Source: a virus
DNA length: 64,000 nt
Strand: one strand, 5' to 3'
IMG/VR virus record: IMGVR_UViG_3300017917_004998
Location: 1-64,000 of that record
Both the position numbers and the translations under genes were made by a program. The notes beneath the pieces were generated by a model. The model saw only the letters and a program-made list of their open reading frames with translations. It was not told the DNA's origin and did not search any database. Below are positions 44,804-52,312 of this stretch, piece after piece; position 1 is the first letter of the stretch, and every line of letters starts with the position of its first letter.

Positions 44804-45066
44804 TCAACATTGGCAATCGCATTAGGTCAATTTTTGAGAACGCTTCGAGAGGCAGAGAAAAGAGAAAAGCAGAGAGAAGCCTGAGAATCACCAGGATCAG
44901 AGAAAAGAAGAAGGAGATTGCCAGGGATATTGCTGCTGGCCACAATGTTGGTGATTTTTCATTAGATCCAACAGATGTCACTGCAATAATGAAAACCATC
45001 GAGACTGGTAAGGGAATCTGTATTGCTGATCTAAAAAAACTGTACGAAAGATACAGAGGATTTTAA
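44800..45066 (+). CDS. basic helical protein, 88 aa
   Basis: GNRIRSIFENASRGREKRKA and a helix RSLRITRIREKKKEIARDIA, strongly basic; C-terminal half with GKGICIADLKKLYERYRGF. Possibly nucleic-acid binding. Confidence 0.55.
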   Translation: MINIGNRIRSIFENASRGREKRKAERSLRITRIREKKKEIARDIAAGHNVGDFSLDPTDVTAIMKTIETGKGICIADLKKLYERYRGF

Positions 45067-45084
45067 TCCTAAAATCTGTAATCG

Positions 45085-45116
45085 TTTTTTTATTGCGTTT
45101 GGTGTTCTTAAATTTG
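45085..45116 (+). promoter_or_regulatory. early-type promoter for 45133-45369
   Basis: T-run CGTTTTTTT, TAAATTTG (45109-45116). Confidence 0.6.
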
Positions 45117-45132
45117 AGTAAATAAAAGGAAC

Positions 45133-45369
45133 ATGAAGGAAATAAAAGTTGCAGACGAGTACAGAACTAACCCATTAAGTATTCAACCTGGCGGAGACGA
45201 AATCAAGGTTTATTTGGCTGATGGTATGGTTTACACCTACGATAAGATCAAGAGTCCAGCAAAATATATTAACAAGCTGGAGTTTAAGGACAACATTGTA
45301 AGAATCGACATTAACGGCAAACAGGCCTGGGCAAGTATTGATCCTGGTGCTAAATATTGGGAAATCTAA
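45133..45369 (+). CDS. hypothetical protein, 78 aa
   Basis: MKEIKVADEYRTNPLSIQPG start; a small beta protein (IKVYLADGMVYTYDKIKSPA) of a type common in phages. No known function. Confidence 0.62.
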   Translation: MKEIKVADEYRTNPLSIQPGGDEIKVYLADGMVYTYDKIKSPAKYINKLEFKDNIVRIDINGKQAWASIDPGAKYWEI

Positions 45370-45383
45370 AAAATATTAGTTTT

Positions 45384-45425
45384 CGTTTTTTATCCACAAC
45401 ATTTAGGTATAAATTTACAGTATAG
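45384..45425 (+). promoter_or_regulatory. early-type promoter for 45434-46111
   Basis: T-run CGTTTTTTA, TAAATTTA (45410-45417), CAGTATAGATATAAGC leader. It drives the membrane protein and the phosphatase. Confidence 0.68.
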
Positions 45426-45433
45426 ATATAAGC

Positions 45434-45643
45434 ATGTTACAGAAATTATTAAATAAAGTAGGATTTACAGGAGCAATTGCTATCGTGGTATTTCTCGTAT
45501 TAGGATTACTAGTTGTTAGCCCATTGGTATTACTATGGGGATTAAATTCACTCGGCTTTGCCGTACCTTACACAACGAAAACTTTTCTGGGTGCTATAGC
45601 AGTCATTCTAGTTTTAAGATCATCTGGAACTTCACAAAAATAA
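45434..45643 (+). CDS. two-span membrane protein, 69 aa
   Basis: Two hydrophobic helices (AIAIVVFLVLGLLVVSPLVL; FLGAIAVILVLRS) with short loops. Stop is 3 nt before the phosphatase gene. Confidence 0.6.
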   Translation: MLQKLLNKVGFTGAIAIVVFLVLGLLVVSPLVLLWGLNSLGFAVPYTTKTFLGAIAVILVLRSSGTSQK

Positions 45644-45646
45644 ATC

Positions 45647-46111
45647 ATGAGTGGTAAAACAGTAATTTTCGACTTGGACGGAACTTTGGCTGATATCAAA
45701 GAACGTCGAACACTTGCAACCAAAGAAGGTGGTAAAATCGATTGGCCCAAATTTTTTGATCCAAACAACATTTCTCTGGACAAACCAAATACTCCAGTGA
45801 TTGAATCCTTCAAGGCTTTACAGAAAGCTGGTCACCGGATGGTAATCTTTTCAGGACGTAGCGATGCTACAAGGGAGGAAACTGAAAAATGGCTTGCAGC
45901 CAACGGGATTTCCTACGATAAGCTGTTAATGAGACCAGGAACAGGAGAAGGTATGTTTACACCGGACGATCAGCTTAAAGAGGATTGGTTAAACAAGGAA
46001 TTCACAGACAAGAGCCAAATCCTTTGTGTTTATGATGACCGCGATAAGGTAGTAAGCATGTGGAGAAGAAATGGAATAGCTTGTTTTCAAGTAGCACCAG
46101 GTGATTTTTAA
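45647..46111 (+). CDS. HAD phosphatase, T4 PseT (Pnkp) 3'-phosphatase domain type
   Basis: Stand-alone C-terminal phosphatase domain of the T4 polynucleotide kinase/phosphatase family, which removes 3'-phosphates (including 2',3'-cyclic) before ligation. Motif I FDLDGTLAD near residue 8, motif II FSGRSDATREETEKWLAANG, MRPGTGEGMFTPDDQLKEDW, and VYDDRDKVVSMWRRNGIACF followed by QVAPGDF, which matches the T4 tail WRRIGVECWQVASGDF. The N-terminal kinase domain of T4 PseT is absent. In T4 the enzyme repairs tRNA cut by the PrrC anticodon nuclease. Confidence 0.88.
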   Translation: MSGKTVIFDLDGTLADIKERRTLATKEGGKIDWPKFFDPNNISLDKPNTPVIESFKALQKAGHRMVIFSGRSDATREETEKWLAANGISYDKLLMRPGTGEGMFTPDDQLKEDWLNKEFTDKSQILCVYDDRDKVVSMWRRNGIACFQVAPGDF

Positions 46112-46123
46112 TCCCCTTTTTTT

Positions 46124-46131
46124 GATATATA
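46124..46131 (+). promoter_or_regulatory. late-type promoter element GATATATA
   Basis: Six nt before ATG 46137; ends in the phosphatase gene's downstream leader after CCCCTTTTTTT. Confidence 0.52.
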
Positions 46132-46136
46132 GTTTT

Positions 46137-46625
46137 ATGAAGCACATTAAATTATTCGAATCCGACCCCGACGATATTTTAGGGGATTTGGAAAAAATCG
46201 GGTTTGAACCTTTTATTGGGTTTATTTGGTGCGCAGGAACAAGTACTAAACAATTGGGTTTTTTAGTTGTCGGCAAAGACGAAGAGGATTGTGTGAACCA
46301 AGTTAAATCACATTTAACTTATTATCTTAACACAATGGGACCTGGCTTTTTTTCTTCAGGTGGTATTGGTGGTACCACGAGGAAGTCGGCGAATACTATG
46401 GAGGAATATCTGACACAGCTTTATGAAGTTGGAAAAATCCGTGACGCCGGACATTACAGATTCAAAGCAAGAAAAAACGAGGCCTTGGTTAAAATATTTT
46501 GGGATGACTACATGATGAACCCGAAGTATGTTTACGACCAAGCCCAAGAATATTTCACGGATGCAGACATTGAGTTCGATAAGGAATATCCACAGGAAGA
46601 AATTTATCTCAAGAAATATAAATAA
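46137..46625 (+). CDS. MKHI-leader protein with GDLEKIGF motif, 162 aa
   Basis: MKHIKLFESDPDDILGDLEK then IGFEPFIGF: leader and motif within 25 residues. VVGKDEEDCVNQVKSHLTYY resembles the protein at 39005-39499. The upstream in-frame codon at 46101 would put the promoter inside the gene, so ATG 46137 is used. Function unknown. Confidence 0.68.
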   Translation: MKHIKLFESDPDDILGDLEKIGFEPFIGFIWCAGTSTKQLGFLVVGKDEEDCVNQVKSHLTYYLNTMGPGFFSSGGIGGTTRKSANTMEEYLTQLYEVGKIRDAGHYRFKARKNEALVKIFWDDYMMNPKYVYDQAQEYFTDADIEFDKEYPQEEIYLKKYK

Positions 46626-46765
46626 GGTGTGGATGATCTACTTATTCCAGGGTTAGTTACCTGGAAGTATCTTGGCGAATCGATGCCTGTCATTTTATCA
46701 GTAATCTTAGAAATAAATCGATAGCGGGTTTCGGTCTGGCCCTACTATTATCGATCACGTCTCTT

Positions 46766-46773
46766 GATATATA
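46766..46773 (+). promoter_or_regulatory. late-type promoter element GATATATA
   Basis: Five nt before ATG 46779. Confidence 0.5.
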
Positions 46774-46778
46774 ATTGT

Positions 46779-47264
46779 ATGTTTGAGTTTATTTCTAAAA
46801 TATTGGTTACACTTACCCCAGCTCAAAGATTGTGGGCGTTAACGATAGTGTTGACATCCATTGTTATAATTACACTGGGCCCAGGCTGGATAAACAGAAA
46901 CGATTGTTCTGATTTGTACCCGATAGTAAAAACACAAAAACAAGAAATAGCTTCTTTGAATCGAGAAATTCTGGATGTTCAGAAGGAATGCACATCAAGT
47001 AGAACTAAAAGGGAGTCCGAGATAAGAGAGCTAGTTAACCAATTAGAGATCGAGATCTCTAAGCTTGGTGCCGGGCAAAGACAAATCAAAAAAATGGATT
47101 ACTTGACAATAGACACAGTTTTAGTAGATGGTGAGCCTTCGCCAAAAATTGCATCTAAAAAAATAGTAACCACTGTACCAATGGATCTTTCTAAGGTTAA
47201 ACATTCCATCAAATGTCTGAAAGAAAAAATAGGTAAGGATTCACACACGGCGGGTGAAGATTAA
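46779..47264 (+). CDS. spanin-like inner-membrane coiled-coil protein, 161 aa
   Basis: One N-terminal membrane helix (LWALTIVLTSIVIITLGPGW, about residues 19-38) followed by a periplasmic coiled coil (KTQKQEIASLNREILDVQKE ... SEIRELVNQLEIEISKL). This is the layout of an i-spanin, which fuses membranes at lysis. There is no embedded outer-membrane lipoprotein that I can see. The late-type element supports a lysis role; still inference. Confidence 0.55.
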   Translation: MFEFISKILVTLTPAQRLWALTIVLTSIVIITLGPGWINRNDCSDLYPIVKTQKQEIASLNREILDVQKECTSSRTKRESEIRELVNQLEIEISKLGAGQRQIKKMDYLTIDTVLVDGEPSPKIASKKIVTTVPMDLSKVKHSIKCLKEKIGKDSHTAGED

Positions 47265-47391
47265 TTTCTTGATAGAATAAAAAGAAAATAAAAATCCCAA
47301 CAAAAAAAACCACCAGGTTCTGTCTATAAATTTGATAATTTTACTGTGAATCGATGTTAAGGTTTTCAATGGTTTAATTAGTGATTTTGTT

Positions 47392-47399
47392 GATATATA
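47392..47399 (+). promoter_or_regulatory. late-type promoter element GATATATA
   Basis: Seven nt before ATG 47407. Confidence 0.5.
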
Positions 47400-47406
47400 A
47401 CTCACC

Positions 47407-47973
47407 ATGAAAAGAATAAAGCTTTTCGAAGAACATTCGGAAAAAGAAACACCAAGGTTTAACCATAAAGAAATTACAGAGGTAATAAATTCTGCTGACC
47501 TTGACAAATTCTTTTCAATTGATGCAGAAAAGGTTAAACTACAAGCCTGGGCAGACACATTAAAAAGCGGTTATGTCCCTTCTGATCCAGGATACATAAA
47601 AACACAATTTGTCTGCTATATTATCGATAGCGGGATCAAATGTGATTTTAAAGGATTTAAGGAAAAAATAAAAGAGTCTTTTCTCAAATCCAAAAAAGGA
47701 AGTCAGAAAGATCTGGATCTTTTGAATGACCTAGGAGAACTTGGTTTTACTAAAAAGTATTATTCACTCCAAACTATCTTAAACTCTATAGATAACGAAA
47801 AAGATTTGTCAGATATGGTTTCTACAACGGACAAGGATTATATTTTGGATACTATGATAGACGATCCAAAAAGTAATCCAGTGGAGGTTTGGACGAAATT
47901 TAAAGAATATGTAGGTGAAATAAAATTCGAAAAAGAAGATTTAATCAAATACATCACTCGTAAAATTTCTTAA
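47407..47973 (+). CDS. MKRI-leader protein with NDLGELGF motif, 188 aa
   Basis: MKRIKLFEEHSEKETPRFNH leader; QKDLDLLNDLGELGFTKKYY near residue 100. Helical, charged, no enzyme motif. Late-type element upstream. Function unknown. Confidence 0.65.
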   Translation: MKRIKLFEEHSEKETPRFNHKEITEVINSADLDKFFSIDAEKVKLQAWADTLKSGYVPSDPGYIKTQFVCYIIDSGIKCDFKGFKEKIKESFLKSKKGSQKDLDLLNDLGELGFTKKYYSLQTILNSIDNEKDLSDMVSTTDKDYILDTMIDDPKSNPVEVWTKFKEYVGEIKFEKEDLIKYITRKIS

Positions 47974-47998
47974 AAAAATCAGTAAAATTTCGTATTTT

Positions 47999-48045
47999 CT
48001 TTTTTTATCCTCGGGGATATACCTTACTTTTAAGATGTAAAACAA
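47999..48045 (+). promoter_or_regulatory. early-type promoter for 48054-48617
   Basis: T-run CTTTTTTTA, TACTTTTA (48025-48032), GATGTAAAACAAAC leader. Confidence 0.65.
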
Positions 48046-48053
48046 ACACATCT

Positions 48054-48617
48054 ATGAAAAAGACCGTCATCACCCAAATTTTCGCTTTCGTTTGCTTGGC
48101 AGCTTTCGGTCAGGGTAACCAACAAATCGTTCAAACCAAAAAAGAAGGATTTAAAGCTTACGAGGTGGAAGTAGCAGATTACGAAAGTCTTATCAACAAG
48201 ACTCGTTTGGAAGCAGGAGCAGGCAAATTGGTTAGAAAGTCAGAATTAGATTCTTATTGCTACGAACGATGCATCAGGTTAATGAACATCTTTTTGTCAG
48301 ACCCAGAAGCTTACGTTTTGGATTATCACAAAAACACCATCTTCCACAAAGAAGCTCATGCCGGATACAAATTGATGGAAAATGCTACCGAATGGTTAAA
48401 TTGGAAGGTTTCAAATCTTGGCGTAGAAATTAACGATGGATACAACGAATCACCAGGACACTACAAAAATAGGGTAAACCCAGAATGGAAAGCATATGGT
48501 ACTTGCTCTATCGTAATTAATTTTAATGCAATTAACGAGGACTACGATCCTTCAGTTCCAACCTCAAGGAAGTACTTGCCTAAACAACTTTTGTTTAGCT
48601 ACGAGGCTTTCAAATAA
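48054..48617 (+). CDS. secreted CAP-superfamily (SCP/YkwD-like) protein
   Basis: Signal peptide MKKTVITQIFAFVCLAAFGQ (cleavage likely before QGNQQ). Mature part: YESLINKTRLEAGAGKLVRK (helix 1 of CAP), FHKEAHAGYKLMENATEWLN, and ESPGHYKNRVNPEWKAYGTC, which corresponds to the CAP motif HxxNILNPxxxxxG. CAP proteins act outside the cytoplasm; in phage the target is unknown. It has an early-type promoter, unlike the lysis gene nearby. Confidence 0.75.
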   Translation: MKKTVITQIFAFVCLAAFGQGNQQIVQTKKEGFKAYEVEVADYESLINKTRLEAGAGKLVRKSELDSYCYERCIRLMNIFLSDPEAYVLDYHKNTIFHKEAHAGYKLMENATEWLNWKVSNLGVEINDGYNESPGHYKNRVNPEWKAYGTCSIVINFNAINEDYDPSVPTSRKYLPKQLLFSYEAFK

Positions 48618-48649
48618 AAAAAGCCAGATCTTTTGGATCTGGCTTTTTT
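48616..48649. terminator. bidirectional intrinsic terminator
   Basis: AGCCAGATC / GATCTGGCT stem between A-run and T-run, at the junction of convergent genes. Confidence 0.9.
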
Positions 48650-48658
48650 GTGATTATT

Positions 48659-50269
48659 TTAGAATAAGTCTTTTGTTTGATCGCTCTTGTAAGTCAAGAC
48701 GTTGATAGGTTTGAAAGATAGACCAAACTTTGTCGATGTAGTTTCAGAGAAGCTTGGGCAAGATCCAGGCTTACTTCCTTTTCCTGAAGAAGAATAAGAA
48801 GTAGTAATGGTTGGGATAGGTATTTTTATAGTTGATGTTGAATATCTTCCTGGGATCTGAATCTTTACAGGGTATTTCAAAGCAACAATTTTATCAGAAG
48901 TCAAAGGTTCCTCTGAATCCTTCACTCGATTAACCTTTTCAAATTCAATTTCTATATTATTGTATCTGTATTTGTTGTAATCACCAACGTTAGCTTCTGG
49001 CTCTACCTTTTTAGTTTTAGCACCGTCTGCATTTTCTGCTGTTGGCATTCCCTGGTCGTCAATTGAAATCATGGTAACAGTTGATCTATCCGTTCCGTCG
49101 ATCCATTTAGAAGAATCTCCAGACTTAACGTAGTAACCAAATTTCTTGCCCTCTGGAGGATTTGGCCCAGATGTACCATCTCCGTTTTCTCCCTTTGAAT
49201 AAATAGACGTAACCTTGGGTAATTGCTCAATTAGATCGTCGTCAAGACCAGCAGCTTTTGCTACTCCTTCTATAAGCTTAGACATTGCTATTGCACGAGA
49301 ATAAGCAAGCTCTCCCCAGCTTAGTTTTTCTGCATCTTCAGTATTTCTATAACGATCTGCAGATGTTAAAATACTAATCTTTTTAATTGTTGTAATTTCA
49401 CCGGCTCTGTATCTTTCGAAGATCGAACCTAATTTACCTACCAATTCATCGAAGGAATCCTGCATAAAATCAGGCTGTCCGTTTGCCCCCGTTTTGTTTG
49501 GTTTGAAAACATCAGAAGATTTAGCATCGTCTAGCAAAAATGTTTTTTCTGGTTTTACCTCAACAGGAGGTGCAACCTCGGTTATTTCTTCTCTGTTTAA
49601 GAAAACCATAATAGCAGGATTTGTTAAAGCAGAAGCATCTTCTCTTTTCTTTGCGTTAAAATGCTTATCTATTACATTTTCTAGACCCTCTTTAGTTTCG
49701 TAACCTCTCTTGATAGCAAGCTTAAGGAAATCTTCGTATACCTTTGCCTTATCTGCATCGGATAGCATTCCCCATAGTAAAGGGGTTCTAAATTTGTAAG
49801 GCAAGCTTTCTTTGTAACCTTTCAGACCCAAATCTGCTAATTTCTTAGCTTCAATTTCTGTCATGGATTCAATCTTATCTGCTAATTGCTTTACCTTGTC
49901 TTTTTTATCAGCAGGTTTTGTTTTAGCATCTATATCCAAACCTATTGCCTTCATGGCATCTATCTCATTTGGCGTTACAGAACTAGTCTGTCCAAGTAAA
50001 ACATACAATGCTCCTTTTCCGTATTCCTTATTTCTTAAGGCTTCGATAGCCTTTGCTCCGTATATCTTGGTCGCGCTATCCTCGGGTGCATCGGATTTTT
50101 TCAATGCATTTTGTGCTAAGTCTAGATCTAGTGAGACAATTTTATTTACCAGTTCAGTAGCACCATCAATTTTCAATTCAGTTCCAGAACCTTTGGATGC
50201 TTCCAGTAACGAACCAGAATTCTTAAGAAAGTCTTCAAAGCTTTCAAATACAAATCTATGTTTTTCCAT
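48659..50269 (-). CDS. putative head-associated protein with OmpA-like region, 536 aa
   Basis: N-terminus MEKHRFVFESFEDFLKNSGS then LLEAS: a strong head-targeting-like leader. Helical region to about 230. Around residues 245-375 there is an OmpA-like order (FLLDDAKSSDVFKPN; ISILTSADRYRNTEDAEKLS then WGELAYSRAIAMSKLIEG), with the D...LS..RA pattern of that peptidoglycan-binding fold. C-terminal beta-rich region. The OmpA assignment is tentative. Late-type element upstream. Confidence 0.6.
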   Translation of the reverse strand: MEKHRFVFESFEDFLKNSGSLLEASKGSGTELKIDGATELVNKIVSLDLDLAQNALKKSDAPEDSATKIYGAKAIEALRNKEYGKGALYVLLGQTSSVTPNEIDAMKAIGLDIDAKTKPADKKDKVKQLADKIESMTEIEAKKLADLGLKGYKESLPYKFRTPLLWGMLSDADKAKVYEDFLKLAIKRGYETKEGLENVIDKHFNAKKREDASALTNPAIMVFLNREEITEVAPPVEVKPEKTFLLDDAKSSDVFKPNKTGANGQPDFMQDSFDELVGKLGSIFERYRAGEITTIKKISILTSADRYRNTEDAEKLSWGELAYSRAIAMSKLIEGVAKAAGLDDDLIEQLPKVTSIYSKGENGDGTSGPNPPEGKKFGYYVKSGDSSKWIDGTDRSTVTMISIDDQGMPTAENADGAKTKKVEPEANVGDYNKYRYNNIEIEFEKVNRVKDSEEPLTSDKIVALKYPVKIQIPGRYSTSTIKIPIPTITTSYSSSGKGSKPGSCPSFSETTSTKFGLSFKPINVLTYKSDQTKDLF

Positions 50270-50290
50270 TAGGGAGTTTTAATTTCCCTC

Positions 50291-50298
50291 TATATATC
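50291..50298 (-). promoter_or_regulatory. late-type promoter element for 48659-50269
   Basis: GATATATA on the minus strand, 21 nt before the ATG. Confidence 0.5.
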
Positions 50299-50374
50299 CA
50301 AAAAATATAATGTTCTTATCCATTTTCATTTTCTATTTCTGGACCTCAAAAGGCAATAGCCTTTATAAATTTGG

Positions 50375-50459
50375 TACCGACGGCCGGACTCGAACCGGCA
50401 CGGAAATTACTTTCCAAGGGATTTTAAGTCCCTCGTGGCTACCTTTACACCACGTCGGC
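50375..50459 (-). tRNA. tRNA-Leu (anticodon TAA)
   Basis: Canonical class II tRNA: acceptor GCCGACG / CGTCGGT, D-arm GTGTAAAGGTAGCCAC, anticodon stem with loop CTTAAAA, long variable arm GGAAA..TTTCC, T-arm GCCGG TTCGAGT CCGGC. CCA is not encoded. Useful as the normal Leu reference for the tRNA-like array. Confidence 0.93.
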
Positions 50460-50501
50460 ATTTTACACAATCTTATAGATAAAAGAGTGTGTAAAGTTCT
50501 A

Positions 50502-50509
50502 GATATATA
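50502..50509 (+). promoter_or_regulatory. late-type promoter element GATATATA
   Basis: 19 nt before ATG 50528, AT-rich leader. Confidence 0.5.
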
Positions 50510-50527
50510 ATTAAAATTAATCATTAA

Positions 50528-51658
50528 ATGAAGATCATCACAGATTTTAAAATTCATGCTCTTACAGAAAGCATTAACGAGGCTTTAGATAAAAGCGAAA
50601 TTAAAAGACTCAAATCGCAACTGAAAGTTTATTGCGAAGAGGTTGGATCTGATTTTGATGAAGTCTGCAAGCTACTTAAGTTGCAGTCTGGGGGTCTTTC
50701 AAAATTAAACAAAGATCAAATTGAATGGCTGAATAAAATAGTTGGAAGCAACGGCTCATGGGATCTTAATGACGAAACTGGAAAAATCGACATAGAAATG
50801 CAAAATACTATGTATTTGAAGAAAGAAAGTCTTCCTTTAGGCTCTATTCCTTTTGGTATTCAATTTGGTAGATTTTCCGGAAATCTCTATGCATCAAATG
50901 CTCAATTGGAAAGTCTCGAGGGGTTCCCAGAAGAAGTAACTGGAAGCTTTGTTGTTACAAACAACAAATTCACTTCTTTAAAAGGATGTCCTAAGGTAAT
51001 TAAAGGTGAATTTAACTGCGGTTACAATAATTTGACAACTCTTAAAGGAGGACCAGTCGAAGTTAGATCATCATATGTTTGCAACAATAACATCTATCTA
51101 ACAAATCTGGAGGGAGCTCCAGAATATGTTGGTGGTGATTTCAATGCTAATTCTTGCAACCTGAAAACTTTAGAAGGATCACCGAAAGATGTTGAAGGCA
51201 ATTTTACCTGTGAAGACAACGATCTTAAGACGATGGAGGGAGCTCCAAAAAGAATCGGAGGTTATACTATAGATTGCACTAAAAACCAGCTTTATACTTT
51301 AGAGGGACTTCCATTAGACCATAGGGGTCTGGTAAAATGTGCAAAGAATTTATTCCCAGAGGAAGTACTTAAGACTGTTTATATGAACGCAAAGAAGTAT
51401 GAAAGCTGGGTAGGAGCTTATCTCGTTCTATTAACAACTAAGAAGTTCCAAAGAATGAGCAAGGAGCAAAGAGATCCTATTAGAAAAGCACTTTCTGGTG
51501 ATGTACTAAAAACTAAAAGCTTACAGTTGTCTAAGATTTGGAAGGATCCAATTATGGAAGACCCTGCAGTAAAGAGGATGATTAAAAGAGCAGACCTTGG
51601 GCAGGAAACAGTCCAAGACGTAGAACTTGGATCTGATCTAAGTGATATTGGATTTTAA
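50528..51658 (+). CDS. leucine-rich-like repeat protein, 376 aa
   Basis: Head-type leader variant MKIITDFKIHALTESINEAL, a helical region, a W..NDETGKIDIEM segment, about seven repeats (SLEGFPEEVTGSFVVTNNKF; TLKGGPVEVRSSYVCNNN type), and a C-terminal helical domain ending LGSDLSDIGF. Same architecture as the 7.57-11.93 kb operon but longer and on the other strand. Confidence 0.72.
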   Translation: MKIITDFKIHALTESINEALDKSEIKRLKSQLKVYCEEVGSDFDEVCKLLKLQSGGLSKLNKDQIEWLNKIVGSNGSWDLNDETGKIDIEMQNTMYLKKESLPLGSIPFGIQFGRFSGNLYASNAQLESLEGFPEEVTGSFVVTNNKFTSLKGCPKVIKGEFNCGYNNLTTLKGGPVEVRSSYVCNNNIYLTNLEGAPEYVGGDFNANSCNLKTLEGSPKDVEGNFTCEDNDLKTMEGAPKRIGGYTIDCTKNQLYTLEGLPLDHRGLVKCAKNLFPEEVLKTVYMNAKKYESWVGAYLVLLTTKKFQRMSKEQRDPIRKALSGDVLKTKSLQLSKIWKDPIMEDPAVKRMIKRADLGQETVQDVELGSDLSDIGF

Positions 51659-51662
51659 TTAC

Positions 51663-51691
51663 AAGGGGCCACGCAAGGCTCCTTTTTTTTT
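51663..51691 (+). terminator. intrinsic terminator
   Basis: AAGGGGCC / GGCTCCTT stem (one G-U), loop ACGCA, T-run of nine. Confidence 0.75.
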
Positions 51692-51728
51692 GTTCGTTTA
51701 ATTTTGTTATGTTTGTAGGAATTTAATT

Positions 51729-51959
51729 ATGGCTAAAAAAGAAGTACGCACAAGTGTCTGCAGTTTTTGCATAGAATCATTTCCAACAAAGGAATTATAC
51801 ACTGTAGTAATGCCCATGCATAGATTACAAGACGGAGGTCATTCTGGTGAATATAGAACACCGGCATGCGAAAAATGTCTTACCAAAAGCAAACATAGGT
51901 ACTTATCAGTTTTAGAAAATCCTAAGCCGGACAAGAAGAAGAAAGAAAAGGATATATAA
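51729..51959 (+). CDS. zinc-ribbon protein, 76 aa
   Basis: VCSFCIESFPTKELYTVVMP and ACEKCLTKSKHRYLS: Cys-x2-Cys pairs about 37 residues apart; lysine-rich tail. TATGTTTG upstream (near 51708) is a possible -7 box. Its last codons contain the late element for the next gene. Confidence 0.65.
   Translation: MAKKEVRTSVCSFCIESFPTKELYTVVMPMHRLQDGGHSGEYRTPACEKCLTKSKHRYLSVLENPKPDKKKKEKDI
51951..51958 (+). promoter_or_regulatory. late-type promoter element GATATATA
   Basis: Overlaps the stop of the zinc-ribbon gene, 17 nt before GTG 51976. Confidence 0.48.
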
Positions 51960-51975
51960 AAAAAATTAAAATTCT

Positions 51976-52311
51976 GTGAAGCACCTGTCAATTTTTGAAA
52001 GTTATGAGCCATTAGATAAAAAAGATCTGGACCTTTTGAAGAGGATACTCGACAACAGTGAAAGTTGGAGAAAGATACTAAAAGAGGTAAGTGAAAAACC
52101 AAATAGCGATAAATTTGATAGGTTAATTCAACATTTCAGGGTTCTTAAATTCATTCAAAACAAGCCAAAAGAAATGTCTTCCCTTATTGCACCTGTTCTA
52201 AAAGACAATCCAATGCTTATGAAATGGATATCTGCTAATGCTGACAATTTACCCGCAGATTTCCGGGAATCTGTTGGTTTATACAGCGACTTAAAAAATC
52301 TTGGATTTTAA
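51976..52311 (+). CDS. MKHL-leader protein ending DLKNLGF, 111 aa
   Basis: GTG start gives MKHLSIFESYEPLDKKDLDL. All-helical, ends SVGLYSDLKNLGF, very like the last residues of 57790-58917 (SGLYSDLKDLGF) although the bodies are unrelated. Followed after 1 nt by the next gene. Confidence 0.65.
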   Translation: MKHLSIFESYEPLDKKDLDLLKRILDNSESWRKILKEVSEKPNSDKFDRLIQHFRVLKFIQNKPKEMSSLIAPVLKDNPMLMKWISANADNLPADFRESVGLYSDLKNLGF

Positions 52312-52312
52312 A

